The position numbers and the translations under genes are program-made. A DNA stretch of 64,000 bases from Aldehydirespirator sp965203575 (GTDB lineage: Bacteria > Actinomycetota > Acidimicrobiia > Acidimicrobiales > Aldehydirespiratoraceae), in assembly GCA_965203575.1 (NCBI GenBank), contig OZ241894.1:3782001-3846000 (forward strand), written 5' to 3'. A model generated the notes under the pieces. The model had not been told where the DNA came from. It searched no databases and worked only from the letters and a program-made list of their open reading frames with translations. This document shows positions 16,391 to 24,272 of the stretch, in pieces. Within the stretch, counting starts at the first letter, position 1. Each line of letters starts with the position of its first letter.

Positions 16391-17470
16391 TCAGTCTCGG
16401 CGGATGGCCATGATGGCGGTGTCGTCGCCGATCGTGCCGCCCGCGAAGTCCTTGGCCGCGTCCAGCAGCGACTTACACAGCACGTCGGGGGCCGCGTTGA
16501 GGTCGCGCTCGACCGAGCGGATGATCCGGTTCTCGCCGAACATCTGGCGCCCGGCGCGGGCCTCGGCCAGGCCGTCGGTGTACATCACCACCAGATCGCC
16601 CGACGCCATCGGGATCTCCCTCGAGAAGTACGTCGCCTGGGGGTCGAGCATCAGCAGCGGGCCGGTGGAGCGCAGCGGCCTGGTGCCTCCCTCATGGAAC
16701 AGGAACGCGGCCGGGTGCCCCGCCGACGAGTAGCGCAGCGTCCCGGCCTCGGTGTCGAACACCACCACGCACGCCGAGATGAACTCCTCGTTGCGGTCCC
16801 CCGCCGCCAGCTGGGCGTTGATCTCCTCGAGGGCCTGAGCCGGGTCGCGGAACTGGCGCAGGAACACCCTCAGCAGGTACTTGGCCTGGAACGCGGTGAT
16901 CGACGACTCGATGCCGTGGCCGGCCACGTCGCCGATGACTGCAGCCACCCGGTGGCGCCCCACCCGGTGCACGTCGAAGAAGTCGCCCGCCATCAGCCCC
17001 GAGCCCGCCTGGTAGACCCGGCCGATCTCGAACCCGCTGAAGTCGGGCACCTCCTCGGGGGCCAGCCGGGCCGCCCACGCCTTGGGCGCCAGCTGCTCCT
17101 GCTCGAGGGCCTGCTCGGCCCGGCGCTCCAGCGCGTAGCGGTTGCGAGCCATGCGGACCTCTTCGAGCGCGGTGCGGGCCCACCACACCGACATCACCGC
17201 GGGCACGGCCAGCACGGCCAGCACGGCGTTGATGTTGGCCAGGTCCACCCGGCCGACCAGCAGCGCCACCGCCACCAGCAGGCCGTAGACGACCGCCCCG
17301 TGGACGTCCTTGCGGTACCCGGCCTCGGCCAGGGCCAGCGCCTCGGGATGGGTGCCGGCGTCGCTCTCGATCAGGCGCACGAACCGCTGGCGGTGGCGGG
17401 CCGAGCGGATGTAGAACACCATGGCCAGCGCGCAGCTCAGGGCCACAAGATCGAGAACGATCGTTACCAC
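16391..17470 (-). CDS. Membrane-anchored PP2C-type (SpoIIE/RsbU-like) serine phosphatase
   Basis: This protein dephosphorylates phosphoserine or phosphothreonine, typically on anti-sigma-factor antagonists in partner-switching pathways. GTG 17470 is preferred because GGGGAGGGG lies upstream and it directly precedes an N-terminal transmembrane helix (IVLDLVALSCALAMVFYI). A further pair of helices follows, then a coiled linker, then the phosphatase domain. Metal-binding motifs are MAGDFFDVH, IGDVAGHGIES, YTDGLAEAR and the terminal GDDTAIMAI, all intact. Length is 359 residues. No anti-sigma or antagonist gene lies beside it in the window, so its substrate is unknown. Confidence 0.85.
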   Translation of the reverse strand: MVTIVLDLVALSCALAMVFYIRSARHRQRFVRLIESDAGTHPEALALAEAGYRKDVHGAVVYGLLVAVALLVGRVDLANINAVLAVLAVPAVMSVWWARTALEEVRMARNRYALERRAEQALEQEQLAPKAWAARLAPEEVPDFSGFEIGRVYQAGSGLMAGDFFDVHRVGRHRVAAVIGDVAGHGIESSITAFQAKYLLRVFLRQFRDPAQALEEINAQLAAGDRNEEFISACVVVFDTEAGTLRYSSAGHPAAFLFHEGGTRPLRSTGPLLMLDPQATYFSREIPMASGDLVVMYTDGLAEARAGRQMFGENRIIRSVERDLNAAPDVLCKSLLDAAKDFAGGTIGDDTAIMAIRRD

Positions 17471-17596
17471 GGGCGCCCCTCCCCTCAGATTCGCGGCCCG
17501 AATGCCCCCCACATGGTACCGCCTGGGAGGGACACCCAGGATCTCAGGCCCCTTGCTCGGGGCTCTCCAGGGCCGCGGCTCGGCCCGGGCCACGGG

Positions 17597-18940
17597 CTAC
17601 TCGTCGCGGCGGCGGACCCTGAACTTGAGCGCGGTGACGCCCAGATCGAAGCTCTCGCGCAGCTTGCGCTCGATGTAGCGCAGGTACGTGCGGGGCAGGG
17701 TGCGGTTGGCGAACAGCGTGAACGTCGGCGGGTCGGTGGCCACCTGCGTGGCGTACAGGATTCGGGCCCCCGCGGGCGCGGGCTGGGCGCTCTGGGCGGC
17801 CCGCACCACCTCGTTGACCCTCCTGGTGGGGATGCGGGTCCGGTACTCGGCCACCGCCATGCTCAACGACGGCCACAGCCGGGTCACGCCCTTGCCGCTG
17901 AGCGCGCTGATGCGCAGCACCGGCGGGTCGCCCAGGAAGCCCAGCCTGTCCTGGACGTCGCGGCCCAGATCGAGGCGGGTCTCGGTGTCGATCAGGTCCC
18001 ACTTGTTGAGCAGGATCACCACCGGGCAGCCCGCGGCGTCGACCCTCTCGGCCAGGCGCTGGTCCTGATGGGTCACCCCCACCGACGAGTCGATCACCAG
18101 CAGGGCCACGTCCGCGGTGTCCACCGCCCGCAGGGCCCTCACCAGCGAGTAGTACTCGGTGCCGGAGTCGATGCGGGCCCGGCGGCGCATCCCGGCAGTA
18201 TCGATGAACCGGACCGGTCCCTCGCCGGTCTCGATGAGCGTGTCGATGGCGTCGCGCGTCGTGCCCGGTAGGTCGTGCACGATGGCACGGTCCTCCCCTA
18301 TCAGCCGGTTGAACAGCGTCGACTTCCCGGCGTTGGGCCGGCCCACCAGCACCACCGAGAACGCCTCGGCCGCGGCGGCCGCCAGGCCCTCGCCGGCCGG
18401 GTCGGCGGCCGGTCCGGCCGGCGGATCCGGTTCGGTCGAGGCGCTGGCCGCGTCGAGGCGGGCGACGAGCTCCTCCAGCAGGTCGCCGGTGCCGCGGCCG
18501 TGCAGCGCGCTGACCTGATGGGGCGTGCCGAGACCGAGCCCCAGCAGCTCCCACACCGAATCGGCCTGGGCCGCGTGGTCGATCTTGTTGGCCACCACCA
18601 TCACCGGCACATCGGCGGAGTACAGGACCCGGGCGACCTGCTCGTCGTCGGTGGTCAGGCCGACCGACGCGTCCACCACGAACAGCACCGCGTCGGCCTC
18701 GCGCACGGCCCGCTCGGCCTGGGCGCTGACCTTGGCGTCGAGCTCGTCGCCGGAGGCGCTCCAACCGCCGGTGTCGAGCAGCGTGAAGCTGCGGCCCTGC
18801 CACTCGGCGTCGACCGCCTTGCGGTCCCGGGTGACGCCGGGGCGCTCCTCCACGATCGCCTCGCGGCGACCCAGGATGCGGTTCACCAGCGTCGACTTGC
18901 CGACGTTGGGCCGACCGACCACGGCCACCACCGGGTTCAC
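17597..18940 (-). CDS. der: Ribosome-assembly GTPase Der (EngA)
   Basis: A 447-residue essential GTPase with two tandem G domains that acts in 50S ribosomal subunit maturation. The first P-loop GRPNVGKS is at residues 8-15 with DTGGW and NKID further on. The second is GRPNAGKS with DTAGM and NKWD. A C-terminal KH-like domain ends in an Arg-rich tail (KFRVRRRDE). The GTG at 18940 overlaps the stop of the upstream DUF512 gene (GTGA), which decides the start. The linker between the G domains is Pro/Ala-rich, typical of high-GC Actinobacteria. Confidence 0.97.
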   Translation of the reverse strand: MNPVVAVVGRPNVGKSTLVNRILGRREAIVEERPGVTRDRKAVDAEWQGRSFTLLDTGGWSASGDELDAKVSAQAERAVREADAVLFVVDASVGLTTDDEQVARVLYSADVPVMVVANKIDHAAQADSVWELLGLGLGTPHQVSALHGRGTGDLLEELVARLDAASASTEPDPPAGPAADPAGEGLAAAAAEAFSVVLVGRPNAGKSTLFNRLIGEDRAIVHDLPGTTRDAIDTLIETGEGPVRFIDTAGMRRRARIDSGTEYYSLVRALRAVDTADVALLVIDSSVGVTHQDQRLAERVDAAGCPVVILLNKWDLIDTETRLDLGRDVQDRLGFLGDPPVLRISALSGKGVTRLWPSLSMAVAEYRTRIPTRRVNEVVRAAQSAQPAPAGARILYATQVATDPPTFTLFANRTLPRTYLRYIERKLRESFDLGVTALKFRVRRRDE

Positions 18941-20343
18941 GACGGCTCCAGCGCCAGTCGTAGCGCCCGCCCGTGGGTGGCGACCACCTCCACCGGGCGG
19001 GGAAGCTCCTGTGTGGTCATCCCGTCGAGGAAGCGGCCCCGGCTGAGGCACACGTCGGGAAGCAGGTAGCGGTGGCCCTCGGGCTCGCCGGCGAGGACCC
19101 GGACCACGTCCTCGCCCACCATCAGCCCGGTCACACCGATGTTGCCGCCGAAGAAGCGGTTCTCGACCGGAACGACGCGCGCGTCGCGGCGGCCCAGCGA
19201 CTCCACCAGCGGCGACACAACCGCCGCGCCCAGGGTGCCGGTGAGCACCGCCACGGGCGCGGTCCGGCCGGCGCGGCGCGGTCCGAGCGACACCGCGACG
19301 GGCGAGCCGTCGGGACCGGCCACCACCTCGGCCGCCGAGCCCTGGCGGGGAGAGCGGTAGCCGTCGGCCGGCGCGCCGTCCACCCATGCGAAGAAGCCCG
19401 AGCGCGGCGGGGTGGGCGCGTGGCCCTCCTCCGAGAACTCGGTCTCGAAGGCCCGGGCCATGCCGATGCCGTCCTCGTGCATGTCGAAGCCCTCGTAGTG
19501 CTCGGCGGCCGGGAAGCTGCGCCCGCACATGAGGTAGTACTCGTCGGCCACGAAGGCCAGGCGGCGACCGAGCACCCGCAGGAACACCGACTGCCAGCCC
19601 TCGACGAGGTCGACGACCGCGGCCGCCTCGGCTCGAGTGTGGAGCCGCATCCGGGACTGGCGGTTGAACCTCGACAGCCCCAGGGGCACCACGCACAGCG
19701 TTCGCAGCTCCGGGAAGCGGTCGAGCACGCCCGCGAGGGTGTCGGCCAGCACCTCGCCGTCGTTGACGCCCGGGCACACCACCACCTGGCCGTGAACCTC
19801 GATGCCGGCGTCGAGCAGGAGCCGCAGCCAGCGCAGCGAAACCGCGCCGCGCCGGTTCTGGAGGATCGCGGCCCGCACGTCGGGGTCGGTGGAGTGGATC
19901 GACACGTACAGCGGCGACAGCCGCTCGGTCACCACCCGCTCGTAGTCGAGCTCGGTGAAGCGGGTGAGGGTGGTGAAGTTCCCGTAGAGGAACGACAGCC
20001 GGTAGTCGTCGTCCTTGAGGTACAGCGAGCGGCGCATCCCCCGCGGCAGCTGGTGCACGAAGCAGAACTCGCAGTGGTTGTCGCAGGTCTGCACCCCGTC
20101 GAACACCGCCGCGTCGACCTCCGCGCCGAGAGGCTCGCCCTCCTGCTTGGCGACCACCACGGTGAAGCTCTCGCCGTCGCGCTGCACTTCGAGGGGGATC
20201 TCGGCCCCGTCGCTCAGCAGCTGCCAGCGGATGACGTCGCGGGGCGCCTCCCCGGCGATGGCCGCGACCTCGTCTCCGGGCCTCAGCCCTGCCCGCTCGG
20301 CCGGAGATCCGGACGCGACAGCCACGATCTGCGGTCCGGCCAC
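18937..20343 (-). CDS. DUF512 protein with PDZ and radical-SAM-like Cys motif
   Basis: A 468-residue protein whose first 65 residues form a PDZ-like domain (GSPAERAGLRPGDEVAAI). The central part contains CDNHCEFCFVHQLP, a CxxxCxxC radical-SAM-type iron-sulfur motif, followed by a TIM-barrel-like region. The C-terminus is the DUF512 domain. The family is conserved in Actinobacteria and Firmicutes and often neighbours der. Its reaction is not known. It starts with GTG and is translationally coupled to der by a GTGA overlap, which suggests a shared, possibly ribosome-related, role. Confidence 0.9.
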   Translation of the reverse strand: MAGPQIVAVASGSPAERAGLRPGDEVAAIAGEAPRDVIRWQLLSDGAEIPLEVQRDGESFTVVVAKQEGEPLGAEVDAAVFDGVQTCDNHCEFCFVHQLPRGMRRSLYLKDDDYRLSFLYGNFTTLTRFTELDYERVVTERLSPLYVSIHSTDPDVRAAILQNRRGAVSLRWLRLLLDAGIEVHGQVVVCPGVNDGEVLADTLAGVLDRFPELRTLCVVPLGLSRFNRQSRMRLHTRAEAAAVVDLVEGWQSVFLRVLGRRLAFVADEYYLMCGRSFPAAEHYEGFDMHEDGIGMARAFETEFSEEGHAPTPPRSGFFAWVDGAPADGYRSPRQGSAAEVVAGPDGSPVAVSLGPRRAGRTAPVAVLTGTLGAAVVSPLVESLGRRDARVVPVENRFFGGNIGVTGLMVGEDVVRVLAGEPEGHRYLLPDVCLSRGRFLDGMTTQELPRPVEVVATHGRALRLALEPS

Positions 20344-20394
20344 CGTCCAAGGCTACCGGACGGGGCCGGCCCAGCAGTGCCGTCATCACGCTTC

Positions 20395-20465
20395 GCAGCA
20401 CTTCAGTTGCAGTATAGAGCAATGTCATGTATTTTACTGCTATGTGCATGTTTGAAGGTCTACTG
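20395..20465. promoter_or_regulatory. A/T-rich divergent intergenic segment
   Basis: This segment lies between the leftward DUF512-der operon and the rightward pseudokinase gene and is strikingly A/T-rich for this genome (AGTATAGAGCAATG, TGTATTTTACTGCTATG). It contains the short inverted repeat GCAGTA (20409-20414) and TACTGC (20435-20440). It probably carries divergent promoters, but -35 and -10 boxes cannot be assigned with confidence. Confidence 0.35.
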
Positions 20466-20506
20466 CGGGACTGTGACAAGGGGGCTGGAAGAGCCGGGGG
20501 CGGGCC

Positions 20507-21805
20507 GTGGCCGCGGTGACGGTCAGCCGGTCGGAGGGCAGGCTGATCGCGGTCAAGCAGGTCCCGGAGGAACGGGCCGCAGACATCCAGCGGGAGGCGG
20601 ATCTGCTGAGGCGTCTGGACCATCCGGGCCTGGTGCGGTTCGTCGACATCGTCGAGACCCCGGAGGGCGGCCGGGCCCTGCACACCGAGTTCGTCAACTC
20701 CGACACCTGGGCCTCGCGGCCTCTGGCCGACCCGGCCGAGCGGGCCGCGGGGATGGCCGCTCTGGCCGCGGTGGTGGCCGACCTCCACCAACTGGGTGTC
20801 GCCCACCTCCAGCTCACCCCGCCCCACATCCTGCACGGCGAGAACGACCTCCCCGTGCTGTGCGGTCTGACCTCGGCGGCCGAGGCCACCCCCGAGAACC
20901 GCCACACCGACCTGGCCGCTCTGGCCGACCTCTGCCACGACCCGGCGCTGGGCAGGGGAGCCCTCGCCGGGAAGCTGTATTCGCTGGCCGACGCGGCTCG
21001 CACGGGAACGCTCAGCGCCCGCGAGCTGGCCAGGCGACTCGACATGCTCGCAACCAGGCGACCGACGAGAGCAGCGCCGGTCCGGGTCGCGGGCGGTGGC
21101 GTCCTCCACAGCCTCAAGCGGCGCTGCCGGCCCAAGCCGCTCCTCAGGGCCGGGGCGGTGGTCGTCGCGGTCTTCGCAGGCTTCGTGATCGGGACCCGAA
21201 GCGGCGATCAGGAGCCACCCCCGGCAGCCCCAGCGCCGGCACAGGATGAGGCCCCTAACGACGCTGCCGACGCCACTCAGGACCTGCTCCACGAGTACGG
21301 CCCGGTCGATGGAACGGGCCCGGTCGTCGAGCCCGAGTTGGTCAGCGAGCGAGACCTGATCGCCGAGGCGGACCCAGTCACCCTGCCAGACCCAACGACC
21401 GGGCCGGACCCCGCAGCCCTGACAGACCCAACCGCCGAGACGGACCCAATCGCCCAGCCGGACCCAATGACCGAGCCGGACCTGATCGCGGTGTCGGTGC
21501 GGGAGGCGGCCGCGGTCATCGAGCACGACGGGCGCCGTTACGCCATAGGCGCCGCCGGCGACTTCGTGGAGCTCGGCGACTGGGACTGCGACGGGCAGGC
21601 CACCGCGGCGATCGTGCGTCCCAGCACCGGCGGGGTTGTGCTGTTCGACGCTTGGCCCGGCCCGGGCGAGACCATGTCGCTGCCGGAGCGCTGGAGCGTG
21701 GACTCCCCCACCGGCGCCGACGCGGTCGCCCACGGCCAGTGCGACCTGCTGAGGGTCTACACCACCGCCGGCTCGAAGCTCTTCAACCCCGGCGAGGCCT
21801 CATGA
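20507..21805 (+). CDS. Membrane-anchored pseudokinase with hexapeptide repeat and extracellular domain
   Basis: A 432-residue protein with a GTG start. The N-terminal 190 residues follow a Ser/Thr kinase pattern: AVKQV with the ATP Lys, an alpha-C region IQREADLLRRLDHPGLV, and HLQLTPPHIL where HRDLKPxNIL is expected. The catalytic Asp, the loop Lys and the metal Asn are replaced, and the DFG position reads CGL, so it should be inactive. One transmembrane helix (LLRAGAVVVAVFAGFVIG) follows, then an acidic repeat of six-residue units starting with Asp-Pro, then a beta-rich C-terminal domain (FVELGDWDCDGQATAAIV) resembling FG-GAP-like folds. It is coupled by ATGA to the next gene. Confidence 0.7.
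   Translation: MAAVTVSRSEGRLIAVKQVPEERAADIQREADLLRRLDHPGLVRFVDIVETPEGGRALHTEFVNSDTWASRPLADPAERAAGMAALAAVVADLHQLGVAHLQLTPPHILHGENDLPVLCGLTSAAEATPENRHTDLAALADLCHDPALGRGALAGKLYSLADAARTGTLSARELARRLDMLATRRPTRAAPVRVAGGGVLHSLKRRCRPKPLLRAGAVVVAVFAGFVIGTRSGDQEPPPAAPAPAQDEAPNDAADATQDLLHEYGPVDGTGPVVEPELVSERDLIAEADPVTLPDPTTGPDPAALTDPTAETDPIAQPDPMTEPDLIAVSVREAAAVIEHDGRRYAIGAAGDFVELGDWDCDGQATAAIVRPSTGGVVLFDAWPGPGETMSLPERWSVDSPTGADAVAHGQCDLLRVYTTAGSKLFNPGEAS
21371..21482 (+). repeat. 18-bp coding repeat (Asp-Pro hexapeptide, about six units)
   Basis: Six consecutive 18-bp units each begin with GAC CC and encode DPVTLP, DPTTGP, DPAALT, DPTAET, DPIAQP and DPMTEP. They form an extended acidic, proline-rich spacer between the transmembrane helix and the external domain of the pseudokinase. 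Unit number could vary between strains by slippage. Confidence 0.75.
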
Positions 21806-22143
21806 CCGACTCCACCGGCCCGATGAGGGCGCCAAGACCACCGACCTCAAGCCCCCGGACCATCCCGCCGAGAACAGCTGCCTCGAGCCCCCGGATTATC
21901 CCGCCGAGGCTGCGCCGGCTGGCCGCGGGCGCTTGGCTGGCGGCCGCGCTGGCATCGACCGCCGGCGCGGCATCGGCATCGGCCGGCGCCATCCCCTACT
22001 CGGTCGCCGACATCGGCCCCGCGCCGGCGGCCGGGTTCAAGATCAGCGACATCGGCGCTATCCCGACCCCCGGCCACCACTCCCCCGGCACGACCGACGC
22101 TCCGGCCGACGGGGTCGAGGTCGGCGACATCAACTCCCGCTGA
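21802..22143 (+). CDS. Small secreted or anchored protein with degenerate D-I-G repeats
   Basis: This 113-residue protein starts at an ATG overlapping the pseudokinase stop (ATGA). A proline-rich N-terminal stretch precedes a hydrophobic export segment (LRRLAAGAWLAAALASTAGA). The mature part is low complexity and contains three similar blocks, VADIGPAP, ISDIGAIP and VGDIN. The 40-residue hydrophilic lead before the signal is long, so a later start is possible, but the overlap favours this one. It converges on rsmE with a 14-bp overlap of coding ends. It is presumably a partner of the pseudokinase's external domain; the function is unknown. Confidence 0.55.
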   Translation: MTDSTGPMRAPRPPTSSPRTIPPRTAASSPRIIPPRLRRLAAGAWLAAALASTAGAASASAGAIPYSVADIGPAPAAGFKISDIGAIPTPGHHSPGTTDAPADGVEVGDINSR

Positions 22144-22849
22144 CGGTCCCCGCCCCGGGCAGGTGGCCGCTGCGGCGGGCTGCCAGCACCGCGGCCGCGG
22201 CGATGGCGGCCGTCTCGGCCCGCATTATGTGTGGGCCGAGACACACATGGCGATCCACCGAGGCCAGCTCCCCGTCGGTCCATCCCCCCTCGGGACCCAC
22301 CAGCAGGAAGTCCTCGCCGGCCGCCAGGGTCCGGCCCGCCGACACGGCCAGGGCAGCCCCGCCCAGGTCGAGCTCACCGAACGCCCGCACCGGCTCAACC
22401 TCAGGCAGCCACAGACGGCGGCACTGCATCACCGCCTCCCGAGCCACCCGCCGCCAGCGCTGCACCTGCCGGGCCGACTTGTCCCCGTCCCATTGCACCA
22501 CCGACAGCGCGGCCACGAACGGCGCGATCCGGTCCACCCCCAGCTCGGTGAGCTTCTGGACGACCGTCTCGGACCGTCCGCCCTTGAGGACCGCGAAACC
22601 CACGGCCAGCACGGGACTCGGGGCTGCCACCGTCACAACCCCGCCGACCGGCTCGATCTCGTCGGAGAACCGGCACGGCCGCCACCGTCCGGCCCCGTCG
22701 CCGACGGTCAGAGGGTCACCCGGACGCAGGCGCAGGACCCGCTCAAGGTGGTGCCGGTCTTCGCCGGCCAGCACCGGCGCATCCACATCGGCGACCAGCA
22801 CATGCGGACCCGACCGAGCATCACCCGCCGCCGACTCCAAGCGGCTCAC
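22130..22849 (-). CDS. rsmE: 16S rRNA m3U1498 methyltransferase RsmE
   Basis: RsmE methylates N3 of U1498 in 16S rRNA using SAM, folding as a SPOUT enzyme with a C-terminal trefoil knot. Visible signatures are HHLERVLRLRPGD in the N-terminal PUA-like domain, KGGRSETVVQKLTELGV, RRVAREAVMQCRRLWLPEV, the knot LLVGPEGGWTDGE and LGPHIMRAETA near the C-terminus. GTG 22849 (VSRLESAAG) gives 239 residues. The frame is open to an ATG at 22921, but that upstream part comes from the 122-bp tandem repeat. It is downstream of dnaJ, the usual order. Confidence 0.93.
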   Translation of the reverse strand: MSRLESAAGDARSGPHVLVADVDAPVLAGEDRHHLERVLRLRPGDPLTVGDGAGRWRPCRFSDEIEPVGGVVTVAAPSPVLAVGFAVLKGGRSETVVQKLTELGVDRIAPFVAALSVVQWDGDKSARQVQRWRRVAREAVMQCRRLWLPEVEPVRAFGELDLGGAALAVSAGRTLAAGEDFLLVGPEGGWTDGELASVDRHVCLGPHIMRAETAAIAAAAVLAARRSGHLPGAGTVSGS

Positions 22850-23100
22850 CGGAACGTCACCACCTGCAACACTTCGTCGATCACGACATTCTCGGGTCGA
22901 TATTGTGCGCCCAGGACACACTTCCGACCCGAGATCGCCCCGGCACCCGCCACCACCGGCAAGCGGCTCACCGGAACGTCACCACCTGCGACACTTCGTC
23001 GATCACGACATTCTCGGGTCGATATTGTGCGCCCAGGACACACTTCCGACCCGAGATCCCCCCGGCCACCGCCACCACCGGCAAGCGGTTCACCGGAACG
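22839..23100. repeat. 122-bp tandem duplication between dnaJ and rsmE, each copy with a 10-bp-stem hairpin
   Basis: The sequence starting AAGCGGCTCACCGGAACG at 22839 recurs at 22961 and, in part, at 23083, an exact 122-bp period with very few differences. Each full copy contains TCTCGGGTCG, a 25-base spacer and CGACCCGAGA, a perfect 10-bp stem. The unit begins with codons shared by the rsmE start (GTGAGCCGCTTG on the reverse strand) and ends against the dnaJ stop (TTCCGGTGA), so the intergenic region itself has been duplicated. It may be a leader or processing element in the dnaJ-rsmE transcript. Confidence 0.85.
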
Positions 23101-24208
23101 CGGTGCGGATCCGGCCCAGCAGGCTCTCGCTCGGCTCGGCGACCTCCTCGCCCCGCAGCTCGGCGAGCCGGCGCACCAGCTCCTCCTGCTCGTCGGTGAG
23201 ATCGTCGGGCACGTCCACCACCAGCTGCACGAGCAGATCGCCGCGGCCCCGGCCCCGCACGTGGGGAACGCCGCGGCCCCGCAGCCGCACCACCGCACCC
23301 GTCTCGGTCCCCTTGGGGATCACGATGCTCTCGGTGCCGTCGAGCGTCTCGTACTCCAGCCGGGCTCCCAGCGCGGCCTGGGTGAACGGCACGTGCAGCT
23401 CGTGGACCAGGTCGCTGCCGTTGCGGTGGAACCGCGGATGGGGACGGACCCTGGTGTGCACGTAGAGGTCGCCGTGGGCGCCGCCGCGGGGGCCGGCCGC
23501 CCCCCGGCCGCTCAACCGCAGCGTCGTGCCGTCGTCCACCCCCACCGGCACCTGCACGCTGTAGGTGCGCTGCTCCAGGTTGCGGCCGTGCCCCCCGCAG
23601 TCGCGGCAGACCTGCTCGATCATCTCGCCCAAGCCTCCGCAGAGATCACAGACCGAGGCGGTCACCATCTGGCCGAGCATCGACTGGCGCACCCGGCGGA
23701 CCTGCCCCGAGCCGCCGCACTGGGAGCACCTCACCGGCGAGGTGCCCGCCTCGGCGCCGCTGCCGTCGCACGACTCGCAGCGCACCGCAGTGCGCACCGT
23801 CACCTCACGCTCGGCCCCGAACACCACATCGTGAAGGTCGAGGTCGACATGGGCCTCCAAGTCCTCGCCGGGGGGCGGGCCCTGATGGCGAGCCGACGCG
23901 CCGAAACCCCCGAAGGGCGAGTCGCCGCCGAAGAACGTGTCGAAGATGCTGCCCAGACCCCCGCTGAACGGATCGGCCATGCGGGCCGCCCTGACGTCGT
24001 CGGTGCCGAAGCGGTCGTACCGCGAGCGCCGCTCGGGATCCGACAGCACCTCGTAGGCCGCCCTCACCTCCTTGAAGCGGGCCTCGGCGGTCGGATCGTC
24101 GGGATTGGCGTCGGGATGGTACTGGCGGGCCATCTTGCGGTAGGCCCGCTTGAGCTCCTCATCGGTGGCGTCGCGCTCCACCCCCAGCGTCTCGTAGTGG
24201 TCGGCCAT
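23090..24208 (-). CDS. dnaJ: Chaperone DnaJ (Hsp40, type I)
   Basis: A 372-residue co-chaperone that stimulates DnaK ATPase and delivers unfolded substrates. The J domain (YETLGVERDATDEELKRAYR) contains the HPD tripeptide near residue 31. A short G/F region (FFGGDSPFGGFG) follows. The zinc domain has all four CxxCxGxG-type repeats (CESCDGSG, CSQCGGSG, CDLCGGLG, CRDCGGHG). The C-terminal substrate domains are complete. Placement after hrcA is typical of Actinobacteria, although grpE and dnaK are not here. The stop codon lies within the duplicated 122-bp repeat. Confidence 0.97.
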   Translation of the reverse strand: MADHYETLGVERDATDEELKRAYRKMARQYHPDANPDDPTAEARFKEVRAAYEVLSDPERRSRYDRFGTDDVRAARMADPFSGGLGSIFDTFFGGDSPFGGFGASARHQGPPPGEDLEAHVDLDLHDVVFGAEREVTVRTAVRCESCDGSGAEAGTSPVRCSQCGGSGQVRRVRQSMLGQMVTASVCDLCGGLGEMIEQVCRDCGGHGRNLEQRTYSVQVPVGVDDGTTLRLSGRGAAGPRGGAHGDLYVHTRVRPHPRFHRNGSDLVHELHVPFTQAALGARLEYETLDGTESIVIPKGTETGAVVRLRGRGVPHVRGRGRGDLLVQLVVDVPDDLTDEQEELVRRLAELRGEEVAEPSESLLGRIRTAFR

Positions 24209-24272
24209 CTGCGACCTCTAGGTCTTCTGGGACTCGCTCAGAGCCGGCCGCGGCTCCCAGCGATCGGCCATC

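Noticed and set aside
16259..18271. Very long forward frame opposite the phosphatase and der genes
   Set aside because: It is the complement of strongly supported reverse-strand genes; its translation is His/Gln/Arg-rich low complexity, typical of antisense frames in high-GC DNA.
18973..21249. 758-codon forward frame opposite the DUF512 gene
   Set aside because: Same antisense artefact; it also runs into the pseudokinase gene in the wrong frame.
18937..21733. Upstream extension of the Der frame to 21733
   Set aside because: The true start is the GTG at 18940 that overlaps the DUF512 stop; the extension is antisense to the pseudokinase and out of frame in DUF512.
22839..23100. CRISPR array
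   Set aside because: The period is 122 bp with near-identical whole units and no variable spacers; it is a tandem duplication of an intergenic region.
24209..24272. CIRCE operator for HrcA
   Set aside because: No TTAGCACTC-N9-GAGTGCTAA-like palindrome is present here or upstream of hrcA.
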